Assembly: GCA_035707105.1 (NCBI GenBank)
Contig: DASSUI010000012.1
Location: 1-41,717, forward strand
Source of the DNA: JACDAN01 sp035707105
GTDB taxonomy: Bacteria > Actinomycetota > Thermoleophilia > Gaiellales > Gaiellaceae
Length of the DNA: 41,717 nt
Reading direction: 5' to 3'
Shown piece after piece: positions 23,097 to 39,852 of the stretch. The translations under genes were made by a program, and so were the position numbers. How positions within the stretch are numbered: the stretch's first letter is position 1; each line of letters begins with the position of its first letter. The notes beneath the pieces are model-generated. The model searched no databases and was not told the origin of the DNA. It was given only the letters and a program-made list of their open reading frames with translations.

Positions 23097-23722
23097 GCTG
23101 CCCCCCTCCGCTCGAGCGCCTCGCGCGCACCCTCGGTCACGAGCAGCGCGCGCGCCCAGACGAGCGCAGCGACCTCGACGTCGGCCGGCGTGATCACCAG
23201 CACGCGCTCGAGGTTCCGGAAGGACTTGATGAGCGCTTCCTCCTCCTCCGTGACGATCACGAGCACCGGAGCCTGCTGCCCCCAGCCCTCGAGGAGGCCG
23301 GCTGCCTGCTTCGTCGACGGCTCTCCGAAGACGTCGCCGTCCACGAAGGCGAGTGTGCCCTCCTTCGCGTGCGCCGAGAGCGCGGCACGGAAGGCGGCCT
23401 TCCTGGCCTTCTTGTTCACCTTGACGCCGAAGCTCGTGCGCGGTTGGAAGGCGGCGCCGCCGCCCGTCCAGTGTGGAGCGCGCGTCGTGCCCGCCCGGGC
23501 GCGACCCGTCCCCTTCTGTCGCCACGGCTTGCCGCGGCCGCCGGCGACGAGCCCGCGACTCTTCACCGCCCGGGTGCCGGCGCGATCGCTCGCCAGCTCG
23601 GCGCGCACGGTCTCGTGTACGAGATGCGGCTTGACGTCGGCGCCGAAGGTGCCCTCCTCGAGCGTGACGTCCTTCGACTTCTTGCCGGAGACGTCCAGCA
23701 GCGGAGCCTTGGGACTAGCCAC
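23093..23722 (-). CDS. rplD: 50S ribosomal protein L4
   Basis: 209 residues. The tunnel loop reads RGKPWRQKGTGRARAGTTRA; RTSFGVKVNKKARKAAFRAA and NLERVLVITPADVEV complete the family pattern. In other bacteria L4 represses the S10 operon. GTG 23720-23722 lies inside the 3' end of rplC (8-bp overlap). Confidence 0.96.
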   Translation of the reverse strand: MASPKAPLLDVSGKKSKDVTLEEGTFGADVKPHLVHETVRAELASDRAGTRAVKSRGLVAGGRGKPWRQKGTGRARAGTTRAPHWTGGGAAFQPRTSFGVKVNKKARKAAFRAALSAHAKEGTLAFVDGDVFGEPSTKQAAGLLEGWGQQAPVLVIVTEEEEALIKSFRNLERVLVITPADVEVAALVWARALLVTEGAREALERRGAA

Positions 23723-24341
23723 CGCGCACCTCCTCGCGGATCTCCACGATCGCGTTCTTCGGGCCTGGAACGGCCCCCTTCACGAGGATCAGGTTCTCCT
23801 CCGGGTCGACCGAGTGCACGCGCAGGCCGATCTGCGTCGCGCGCTTGCCGCCGAGGCGGCCGGCCATCTTCTGCCCCCTGAAGACGCGCGAAGGTGTCGC
23901 CGAGGCCCCGATCGAGCCCGGAGCACGGACGTTGTGCGAGCCGTGCGAAACAGGCCCACGGCTGAAGTTGTGCCGCTTGATGGTGCCTGCGAACCCCTTG
24001 CCGATCGACACCCCCGTCACCTTGACCCGGTCGCCCGGCTCGAAGGTCTCGACGGTGACGGTCTCGCCCTCCGTATAGACGTGCGGGCCGCGGATCTCGA
24101 CGAGCCGACGGTGCGGCCCGACGCCGGCCTTCTGCAGCGTCCCGAGCTTCGGCTTCGAGAGCTTCCTCTCGGCCACCTCGTCGAACGCGAGCTGGACCGC
24201 GTCGTAGCCGTCCGCGTCCTGCGTGCGGATGGCGACGACGGGGCACGGCCCTGCCTGGATGACGGTGACGGGCGTGACGGCGCCGGTCTCCTCGTCGAAG
24301 ACCTGCGTCATCCCGAGCTTTCTCCCCACGATCCCCTTCAC
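23715..24341 (-). CDS. rplC: 50S ribosomal protein L3
   Basis: 208 residues; early assembly protein reaching the peptidyl-transferase centre. MKGIVGRKLGMTQVFDEETG, GKGFAGTIKRHNFSRGPVSH and GSIGASATPSRVFRGQKMAG. GTG 24339-24341 has GGAGGAG five bases upstream. Confidence 0.97.
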   Translation of the reverse strand: MKGIVGRKLGMTQVFDEETGAVTPVTVIQAGPCPVVAIRTQDADGYDAVQLAFDEVAERKLSKPKLGTLQKAGVGPHRRLVEIRGPHVYTEGETVTVETFEPGDRVKVTGVSIGKGFAGTIKRHNFSRGPVSHGSHNVRAPGSIGASATPSRVFRGQKMAGRLGGKRATQIGLRVHSVDPEENLILVKGAVPGPKNAIVEIREEVRGG

Positions 24342-24354
24342 GCGCTCCTCCGGC

Positions 24355-24663
24355 CTACAACTTGATCTCGATGTCGACGCCCGCCGGCAGGTCGAGGCGC
24401 ATGAGCGAGTCGACCGTCTTCGGGGTTGGGCTGTGGATGTCGATCAGCCGCTTGTGCGTCCGGATCTCGAAGTGCTCCCGTGAGTCCTTGTCCTTGAACG
24501 GGCTCCGGATCACGGTGTAGACGTTCTTCTCCGTCGGCAGCGGCACGGGCCCGGTGATGGTCGCGCCGGTGCGCGTCGCCGTCTCGACGATCGACGCCGC
24601 CGAGCGGTCGAGTGCCTGATGGTCGTAGCCCTTCAGGCGGATTCGGATCTTCGACTGCGGCAC
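24355..24663 (-). CDS. rpsJ: 30S ribosomal protein S10
   Basis: 102 residues, full length. KIRIRLKGYDHQALDRSAAS, GPVPLPTEKNVYTVIRSPFK and FEIRTHKRLIDIHSP. GTG 24661-24663. It follows tuf by only 18 bases, so S10 is fused transcriptionally to the str cluster and no separate promoter is visible. Confidence 0.97.
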   Translation of the reverse strand: MPQSKIRIRLKGYDHQALDRSAASIVETATRTGATITGPVPLPTEKNVYTVIRSPFKDKDSREHFEIRTHKRLIDIHSPTPKTVDSLMRLDLPAGVDIEIKL

Positions 24664-24681
24664 CGGCGCTTCCCTCGCTTC

Positions 24682-25872
<1,191 letters not shown>

Positions 25873-25938
25873 CTGTTCCCTTTCCCTTCCCTTCCGTTGC
25901 TCGCGCTCTGAGAGTCTCCAGGACGCGTAGCGTTTCCG

Positions 25939-28032
25939 TTAGCCCTGCGAGTCGACGAGCTCGCTCGCGATCGACTGAGGGACTTCCTCATATCGCTCGA
26001 ATTGCATGGTGAACGTCGCCCGGCCCTGCGTCGTCGAGCGCAGGTCGGTGGCGTAGCCGAACATGGCGGCAAGCGGGACGCGGGCCCTGATGACCTGCGC
26101 GTTGCCTCTCGGCTCCAGATTCTCGATGCGGCCGCGCCGCGCGTTCAGGTCGCCCATGACGTCGCCGAGGTACTCCTCGGGCGTGACGACCTCGACGGCC
26201 ATCACCGGCTCGAGCAACTTCGGCTTCGCCCGCTTCATCGCCTCCTTGAAGGCCATCGAGCCGGCGACCTTGAACGCCATCTCGCTCGAGTCGACCTCGT
26301 GGTACGAGCCGTCGACGAGCTCGACGCGGACGTCCACGACCGGGTAGCCGGCGAGGATCCCGGACTCCATCGCCTCCTGGATGCCGAGGTCGACCGCGGG
26401 GATGTACTCGCGCGGGATCCGGCCGCCGACGATCTTGTCGAGGAACTCGTAGCCCTCGCCAGGCTGGGCGGGCTCGAGGTTGATGATCGCGTGGCCGAAC
26501 TGCCCGCGGCCGCCTGTCTGGCGGACGAAGCGGCCTTCGACCTTCTGGACCGGGTTGGAGACGGTCTCGCGATAGGCGACCTGCGGCCGGCCGACGTTCG
26601 CGTCGACGTTGAACTCGCGCGTCAACCGGTCGACGATGATCTCCAGGTGCAGCTCGCCCATCCCGGAGATGAGCGTCTGCCCCGTCTCCTCGTCGCTCTG
26701 GACGCGGAACGTCGGATCCTCCTCGGCCAGGCGCTGCAGCGCGGTCGCGAGCTTGTCCTGGTCGCCCTTCGTCTTCGGCTCGACGGCGACGGCGATCACC
26801 GGGTCCGGGAAGGTCATCGACTCGAGGACGATCGGCGCGGTGTCTGTGGCGAGCGTCTCGCCGGTCGTCGTCTGCTTCAGCCCGACGATGGCGGCGATCT
26901 CGCCGGCGCCGATCTCCTGCCGCTCCTCCCGGTGGTTCGCGTGCATCTGAAGGATGCGACCGATCCGCTCCGTCTTGTTGTTCGTCGTGTTCACGACGCG
27001 GTCGCCGGAGTTGACCTGGCCCGAATACACGCGGATGTAGGTGAGCTTGCCGACGTACGGGTCCGACATGACCTTGAAGGCGAGGGCGGAGAAAGGCTCG
27101 TCCATCGCCGGGCGCCGTGAGAGCTCGTGCTCGGTGCGCGGGTCGACGCCGTGCACGGGCGGGACGTCCAGCGGGCTCGGGAGGAAGTCGATGACGGCGT
27201 CGAGGAGCGGTTGCACGCCCTTGTTCTTGAACGCGGAGCCGAGCAGCACCGGCGTCACGCTGATGTCGAGCGTCGCGGCGCGGAGCGCGCGGCGGAGCAT
27301 CTCGGGCGTCACCGTCGCCTCGTCCTCGAGGTAGCTCTCCATGAGCTCGTCGTCGTGGTCGGCGACCGAGTCGATCAGCTGGTGGTGGTACTCGTTCGCC
27401 TGCTCGACCAGCTCGGGCGGGATGTCGCCGATCTCCATGTTGGTGCCGAGGTCGTCGCCGTAGGTGATCGCGCGCATCTCGACCAGGTCGACGACGCCGC
27501 GGAAGTGCTCCTCCTGGCCGATCGGGAGCTGGACGGGCACCGGGTGGGCGCCGAGGCGGTCGACCATCGACTGCACCGAGGCGAAGAAGTCCGCGCCGGT
27601 ACGGTCCATCTTGTTGATGAATGCGATGCGCGGAACCTGATACCGGTCCGCCTGCCGCCACACCGTCTCGGACTGCGGCTCGACACCGGCGACGCCGTCG
27701 AAGACGGCGACCGCGCCGTCGAGGACGCGCAGGCTGCGCTCCACCTCCACCGTAAAGTCCACGTGCCCGGGCGTATCGATGATGTTGATGCGGAAATCAC
27801 GCCAGAACGCCGTCGTGGCGGCCGACGTGATCGTGATCCCCCGCTCCTGCTCCTGCGCCATCCAGTCCATCGTCGCGGCGCCCTCGTGCACCTCGCCCAT
27901 TTTGTGGGTGCGGCCGGTGTAGTAGAGGATCCGCTCGGTCGTCGTGGTCTTGCCCGCATCGATGTGGGCCATGATCCCGATGTTCCGGACCTTCTCGAGG
28001 GTGGCGGGAGCCTTCGGTGCCTGCGTCGCCAT
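25939..28032 (-). CDS. fusA: elongation factor G
   Basis: About 697 residues; GTPase for translocation and, with RRF, ribosome recycling. G1 AHIDAGKTTTTERIL, effector QEQERGITITSAATT, G3 IDTPGHVDF, G4 NKMD, and domain IV with GRGQFGHAIINLEP and GGRIPREYIPAVDLGIQEAM. ATG 28030-28032 is chosen because AGGTGG lies eight bases upstream; GTG 28044, overlapping the rpsG stop, is also possible. Confidence 0.97.
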   Translation of the reverse strand: MATQAPKAPATLEKVRNIGIMAHIDAGKTTTTERILYYTGRTHKMGEVHEGAATMDWMAQEQERGITITSAATTAFWRDFRINIIDTPGHVDFTVEVERSLRVLDGAVAVFDGVAGVEPQSETVWRQADRYQVPRIAFINKMDRTGADFFASVQSMVDRLGAHPVPVQLPIGQEEHFRGVVDLVEMRAITYGDDLGTNMEIGDIPPELVEQANEYHHQLIDSVADHDDELMESYLEDEATVTPEMLRRALRAATLDISVTPVLLGSAFKNKGVQPLLDAVIDFLPSPLDVPPVHGVDPRTEHELSRRPAMDEPFSALAFKVMSDPYVGKLTYIRVYSGQVNSGDRVVNTTNNKTERIGRILQMHANHREERQEIGAGEIAAIVGLKQTTTGETLATDTAPIVLESMTFPDPVIAVAVEPKTKGDQDKLATALQRLAEEDPTFRVQSDEETGQTLISGMGELHLEIIVDRLTREFNVDANVGRPQVAYRETVSNPVQKVEGRFVRQTGGRGQFGHAIINLEPAQPGEGYEFLDKIVGGRIPREYIPAVDLGIQEAMESGILAGYPVVDVRVELVDGSYHEVDSSEMAFKVAGSMAFKEAMKRAKPKLLEPVMAVEVVTPEEYLGDVMGDLNARRGRIENLEPRGNAQVIRARVPLAAMFGYATDLRSTTQGRATFTMQFERYEEVPQSIASELVDSQG

Positions 28033-28037
28033 CCCGG

Positions 28038-28508
28038 TTACCACCTGTAGTGCGCGAAGGCCTTGTTCGCCTGCGCCATCCGGTAGAGGTCGTCCTTGCG
28101 CTTGAAGGCCCCGCCCTGCTGCTCGATCGCGTCGAGCAGCTCGCCGGCGAGCTTCGCGGCCATGCCCTTCTCGCGCCGGTCGCGCGAGAACGTCACGAGC
28201 CAGCGGATCGCGAGAGTCCGGGCGCGGCGCGCCGGCACCTCGACGGGCACCTGGTAGTTCGCGCCGCCGACGCGTCTCGACCGGGTCTCGAGGACCGGCG
28301 TGACCGACTTAACAGCCTGCTCGAGCACCTCGACCGGCTGCTTGCCGGACCGCTCGGAGGCGATCGCGAGAGCGTCGTAGACGATTTTCTCTGCGGTGCT
28401 CTTCTTGCCGTCGAGCATCACCTTGTTGATCAGCTGGCTGACCAGGCGTGAGTTGTAGAGGGGGTCCGGCGAGAGCTCGCGGACCTGGATCTCGGCCCGG
28501 CGCGGCAT
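28038..28508 (-). CDS. rpsG: 30S ribosomal protein S7
   Basis: 156 residues; nucleates the 30S head and in E. coli represses the str operon. MPRRAEIQVRELSPDPLYNS, KVMLDGKKSTAEKIVYDAL, GGANYQVPVEVPARRARTLA and RMAQANKAFAHYRW. ATG 28506-28508 overlaps the rpsL stop (TAATG). Confidence 0.98.
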   Translation of the reverse strand: MPRRAEIQVRELSPDPLYNSRLVSQLINKVMLDGKKSTAEKIVYDALAIASERSGKQPVEVLEQAVKSVTPVLETRSRRVGGANYQVPVEVPARRARTLAIRWLVTFSRDRREKGMAAKLAGELLDAIEQQGGAFKRKDDLYRMAQANKAFAHYRW

Positions 28509-28879
28509 TACGCGCCCTTCTTGGCGCCGTATTTGGAGCGCGCCTGCTTACGATCGGAGACGCCGGCCGTGTCCAGCGCGGCGCGGATGACCTTGTACCG
28601 GATGCCCGGCAGGTCCTTGACGCGGCCGCCGCGGATCAGCACGACGGAGTGCTCCTGCAGGTTGTGACCCTCGCCGGGGATGTAGGTCGTGACCTCCATC
28701 CCGTTCGTCAGCCGGACGCGGGCGACCTTGCGCAGAGCCGAGTTCGGCTTCTTCGGCGTGGTCGTGTACACGCGCGTGCAGACGCCCCGCTTCTGCGGCG
28801 CGCCGCGGAGGGCAGGGGTCTTGGTCTTGGACTTGGGCTTGACCCGACCCTTGCGCACAAGCTGATTGACGGTGGGCAC
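28508..28879 (-). CDS. rpsL: 30S ribosomal protein S12
   Basis: 123 residues; decoding-centre protein. PTVNQLVRKGRVKPKSKTKT, YTTTPKKPNSALRKVARVRL with the lysine at position 43, and GHNLQEHSVVLIRGGRVKDL with K88. Both lysines are the wild-type residues for streptomycin sensitivity. GTG 28877-28879 with GGGAG upstream. First gene of the long str-S10-spc-alpha run. Confidence 0.98.
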   Translation of the reverse strand: MPTVNQLVRKGRVKPKSKTKTPALRGAPQKRGVCTRVYTTTPKKPNSALRKVARVRLTNGMEVTTYIPGEGHNLQEHSVVLIRGGRVKDLPGIRYKVIRAALDTAGVSDRKQARSKYGAKKGA

Positions 28880-28912
28880 TGACTCCCTTCGAGGACTTCC
28901 TGACAGGACAAA

Positions 28913-28941
28913 GGTTGGCCGGGCATCCCGCCCTGCCAACC
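28913..28941 (-). promoter_or_regulatory. 5'-terminal hairpin of the str mRNA
   Basis: GGTTGGC (28913-28919) pairs with GCCAACC (28935-28941), and inside CGGG/CCCG closes a CAT loop. On the mRNA the hairpin begins only a few bases after the predicted start (near 28945) and is followed by TTTGTCC. It may stabilise the transcript, attenuate it, or bind S7 or S12. Confidence 0.5.
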
Positions 28942-28951
28942 GAGCCGCAGC

Positions 28952-28980
28952 ATGGTAGCGAAGCACGTATGGCCCGTCAA
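28952..28980 (-). promoter_or_regulatory. str-operon promoter
   Basis: Minus strand -35 TTGACG (28975-28980), 17-bp spacer, -10 TACCAT (28952-28957): the best sigma-70-type promoter in the window. Predicted start near 28945, leader about 65 bases to rpsL. Confidence 0.75.
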
Positions 28981-29155
28981 ACGCTTGAAATGGGCGAAAA
29001 CGCCCTGGTCAGACGGGGAGTTTGCGCGTTCGGACCCATAGCGTGCGTGCCAAAAGGGAACTACAGTGAGCCTGGGCCGGGAGCCGGGATCAGGCACTGC
29101 GGCGGCCTGAGAAAAGGATGCGAAGAGGGATAAGGACGAGAGTGGGCCTGGCCCC

Positions 29156-30325
29156 GTGAGCGACGCCCTTGGCTGGGCGATCTTCGGAGGCGTCCTCGCC
29201 GTGCTCGCGCTCGTGTTCCTGGTGCTACTGCTGCGCGAGCGGAGGGCGGCCGATCAGCGCTTCGCGCTCGTCGTGCAGGAGCTCACGGCCCGCATGGACG
29301 GGATGATGAAGGAGCTCCAGTCTGCGATCGACCGGACGAGCGAGGACGACCGGCGCGGCCGGGTCCTCGGGGAGCTCGGCGGCTCGATCGACCTCGACGA
29401 GGTCCTCACGCGCGTGCTCGAGGCGGCCGGCGCGATCCGCGGCGTCGACGCCGCCCTCGTCCTGCTACCCGGGCCGACCGGCGAGAAGCCGATCATCGCC
29501 ACGGTCGGGCTCTCGACCGAGGAGGCGGAGCGCCAGGCCGTCGCCGGGCCGCCGGACGGGCGGGAGGCGCGCTCGCTGAAGATCTCCTACGAGTACCCGT
29601 CGGGCGCCGAGATCGACGACGGCGACCTGATCCGCCAGGGGCTCGCCGTGCCGATCCCGGGGGAGACGGGGCCCGTCGGCTTCCTGTCCGTCTTCAGCCG
29701 CTCGGCGGCATACGCATTCGCGGACGGCGACCGGGCTGCGCTCGAGGATCTCGCCGTGCGCGCCGGGCCGGCGATCGACAACGCACGCAGGTTCCGCGAG
29801 GCCCGGCAGCTCGCCGACCTCGATGCGCTGACGGGCCTCCACAACCGGCGGTATTTCCACGAGACGCTCGGCCGCGAGGTCGCCCGCGCCCACCGCTACG
29901 GCCGCCGACTCGCGCTCGTGGTCTTCGACCTCGACGACTTCAAGGCGATCAACGACCGCATCGGGCACCTCGCCGGCGACGCCGTGCTCGCGGAGGTGGC
30001 CGAGCGCGTTCGAACGGTCGTCCGCTCCGCCGACATCGCGTGCCGCGTCGGCGGTGACGAGTTCGGGATCATCCTCCCGGAGTCCACGCTGGCGGATGCG
30101 GAGCAGCTCTCGAGGCGGATGCAGCAGGCGGTCGCCTCGCGCCCGATCGGCGACGTCGGCAGCCTGGCCCTGTCGGCGGGCGCCGCCGACCTTCGCCCGG
30201 AGGACGACGGCGCGACCTTCTTCAAGCGCGCCGACGACGCCCTCTACCAGGCGAAGGAGGGCGGCAAGGCCGATGTCGTCGCGGCATCGGCTCCGGACGC
30301 TGGCGCGTCCGATCGCCTCGCCTGA
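29156..30325 (+). CDS. membrane-anchored GAF-GGDEF diguanylate cyclase
   Basis: 389 residues; predicted to make cyclic di-GMP from two GTP. One N-terminal membrane helix (AIFGGVLAVLALVFLVLLL), a short coiled coil, a GAF-type sensor domain at about 60-200, and a GGDEF domain at about 210-375. The active-site motif is a perfect GGDEF at 299-303; nine residues before it is RSAD (from R290), the product-inhibition I-site. DLDDFKAINDRIGHLAGDAV completes the fold. Start GTG 29156 is likely but no Shine-Dalgarno is clear. It lies alone, divergent from rpsL and convergent with rpoC, an unusual position within the rpoBC-str neighbourhood. Confidence 0.93.
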   Translation: MSDALGWAIFGGVLAVLALVFLVLLLRERRAADQRFALVVQELTARMDGMMKELQSAIDRTSEDDRRGRVLGELGGSIDLDEVLTRVLEAAGAIRGVDAALVLLPGPTGEKPIIATVGLSTEEAERQAVAGPPDGREARSLKISYEYPSGAEIDDGDLIRQGLAVPIPGETGPVGFLSVFSRSAAYAFADGDRAALEDLAVRAGPAIDNARRFREARQLADLDALTGLHNRRYFHETLGREVARAHRYGRRLALVVFDLDDFKAINDRIGHLAGDAVLAEVAERVRTVVRSADIACRVGGDEFGIILPESTLADAEQLSRRMQQAVASRPIGDVGSLALSAGAADLRPEDDGATFFKRADDALYQAKEGGKADVVAASAPDAGASDRLA

Positions 30326-30326
30326 C

Positions 30327-30600
30327 TCGGCGAAAGTCTCACGACTTTCGCCGAACGTATGAAGCCGGGCGGCGCTCCCGCGCCGCGCGGCCCAGACGCC
30401 CTCGGCGGATGCGCTAACGGACACCCGTTCAGGCTGAACCGGCAAAGCCCGTTCAGCGGCGATCTCGCCGACGGGCCGGCTTTGCCGGTTCGTCCACGGC
30501 GGCAGCTAGAGACGGAAGCTCCGAGCCCAAGTACGCCACGGCCCGCCGGAGGCGGGCCATGGCTTCAAAGGGTCGGAGAAAGTCGTGAGACTTTCTCCGA
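30327..30600. mobile_element. MITE-like palindromic element between the GGDEF gene and rpoC
   Basis: The gap is bounded by two perfect 12-bp hairpins: TCGGCGAAAGTC, loop TCAC, GACTTTCGCCGA (30327-30354) and TCGGAGAAAGTC, loop GTGA, GACTTTCTCCGA (30573-30600). They are reverse complements of each other, loops included, except for one compensatory pair; TGAAGCC follows each on the inner side. Inside are GAACCGGCAAAGCC/GGCTTTGCCGGTTC (30436-30449 with 30478-30491), which encloses further pairs, and GGCCCGCC/GGCGGGCC (30540-30558). No gene, transposase or target duplication is seen. The hairpins could also serve as the terminators of the two convergent genes, although there is no T-run. Confidence 0.55.
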
Positions 30601-30613
30601 AACGCGCGACGTT

Positions 30614-35209
<4,596 letters not shown>

Positions 35210-35264
35210 GTGGTGCCCCTCTCGCTGCTTGGGTTACTAAGAATCACTCTGAGGGCCGTAGGCC

Positions 35265-38888
<3,624 letters not shown>

Positions 38889-38893
38889 CTATG

Positions 38894-38915
38894 AAGCCTC
38901 CCTTAAAAACGGCTT
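38894..38915 (-). promoter_or_regulatory. stem partly covering the rpoB ribosome-binding site
   Basis: AAGCC (38911-38915 read on the minus strand) can pair with GGCTT (38894-38898), the latter overlapping the end of the GGGAGG Shine-Dalgarno. Only five base pairs, so any effect on translation is a guess. Confidence 0.2.
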
Positions 38916-38961
38916 GGGTGATGGAGAACTGCAGGCGGACGGTCGACGGCCGGAACCGGCC

Positions 38962-38991
38962 AGCTTACCGAAACAGGACAAGCCTGCGCAA
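38962..38991 (-). promoter_or_regulatory. candidate rpoB promoter (proximal)
   Basis: -35 TTGCGC (38986-38991), 18-bp spacer, -10 TAAGCT (38962-38967) on the minus strand; predicted leader about 65 bases. The palindrome GGCCGGAACCGGCC (38948-38961) lies at the predicted start. A second candidate is an extended -10, TGCTACACT, at 39023-39031 without a -35. Confidence 0.4.
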
Positions 38992-39053
38992 GGGCCGGGC
39001 CGCCCTTGGCGCAGTGCCCAGCAGTGTAGCAGCGGCCGGTACGGCCCGCGGGC

Positions 39054-39081
39054 TGGACTTTTTCCCGCAAAGTGGGACAAT
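39054..39081 (+). promoter_or_regulatory. candidate plus-strand promoter opposite the rpoB leader
   Basis: -35 TGGACT (39054-39059), 16-bp spacer, -10 GACAAT (39076-39081), the same -10 hexamer as for the regulator at 2821. It points at a frame containing KYEAASNTLYVCDGSAWQPH (from about 39107) that lacks a normal start. Confidence 0.3.
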
Positions 39082-39185
39082 CGGCGAGCCGTTAGGGGGA
39101 CGCACGAAGTACGAGGCCGCGTCGAACACGCTCTACGTCTGCGACGGCTCGGCCTGGCAACCGCATTACGCGGCCCACACGGGAA

Positions 39186-39211
39186 CGAGGGGCCGGCGGC
39201 CCGGCCCCTCG
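39186..39211. terminator. strong GC-rich hairpin downstream of the 39225-39479 remnant
   Basis: CGAGGGGCCGG (39186-39196), loop CGGC, CCGGCCCCTCG (39201-39211): a perfect 11-bp stem 14 bases after the stop of the minus-strand remnant and upstream of the rpoB promoter. No T-run on either side, so a terminator is likely but not proven. Confidence 0.45.
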
Positions 39212-39224
39212 TCGACGGTTGGTC

Positions 39225-39479
39225 CTAGTCGGACTCGGGTGCGGGCGTGGCCGGCCTCGCCGGACGCGCCAGCACGAGGCGCGCGAGGAGCGTCAAGCTT
39301 CCCGCAGTCTCGCCCGGCTTGCATCGTGCGAGAACCATCAGCCGGTCGTCCTTGACGAGATCGGACAGCGCGGCCGGGCCCTGCTTGCCGCGCCGTTTGA
39401 TCCGCGTCTTGTCGTCGACGCTGATGGTCTGCTCGCCCTTCAGCGCCCGGCCGTGCCGGTTCGCCTTCAGGACGTTCAT
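39225..39479 (-). pseudogene. remnant of a DUF5666-like protein
   Basis: From ATG 39477-39479 the 84 codons encode VLKANRHGRALKGEQTISVD, KTRIKRRGKQGPAALSDLVK and DDRLMVLARCKPGE, then LTLLARLVLARPARPATPAP. This resembles the end of secreted DUF5666-type beta proteins, in which a 'DKTRI...DL..GDRL.V.A.C' pattern repeats. The expected signal peptide and earlier repeats are missing. The frame runs on upstream to 39656 but that sequence looks unrelated. GAGGGG is directly against the ATG with no spacing. Probably a truncated relic; a short intact gene is possible. Confidence 0.45.
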
Positions 39480-39483
39480 CCCC

Positions 39484-39759
39484 TCAGCCCGAGCACCGGT
39501 CCCCAAGGGGGTCACCCGGGGTCGACATCGAGAAGATCGCCATCCGCTCACGGACCCCCGCTCGACCGCGGACGGTGTCCACGGAGCGCTTGGACAGACC
39601 AAGAGCGCCGCTTGGGCCAAACGCTTTTTTTGGGTCCGAAATGAGCCGCTCGGCATCGACGGTGAGCCGTGCTGTCCAGCCGCGTTCTTCGCCGGAGACC
39701 CGGCCGCACTCGACGCACTGCAGGCGGTTCGTGTCGACCGCCCGGCGCTCGTACATCAC
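39484..39759 (-). pseudogene. truncated small zinc-ribbon-type protein
   Basis: 91 codons from ATG 39757-39759. The first 35 residues (YERRAVDTNRLQCVECGRVS, then GWTARLTVD) look like the start of small actinobacterial proteins with two CxxC pairs. The second pair, expected soon after LTVD, is absent. Instead comes unrelated sequence beginning ERLISDPKKAF, where the DNA has seven consecutive A residues. Loss of the second half by rearrangement or slippage is the simplest reading. No recognised function. Confidence 0.4.
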
Positions 39760-39852
39760 TGACCCGAGCCTAGCGCCGCTCTCAAGGCGCGTGGTTCAAA
39801 TCATTTTGCGTTGTGGTTGTCGCACACGAAAAAACCGGAGTACGCCGAGCTA

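Noticed and set aside
25873..25938. Terminator or promoter between fusA and tuf
   Set aside because: The 66-bp gap has only a purine-rich ribosome-binding run on the coding strand; no hairpin or convincing -35/-10 pair.
39788..39800. GGTTCAAATC, a T-loop-like motif suggesting a tRNA
   Set aside because: The flanks do not pair to make a T stem, and no acceptor, D or anticodon arm can be built around it.
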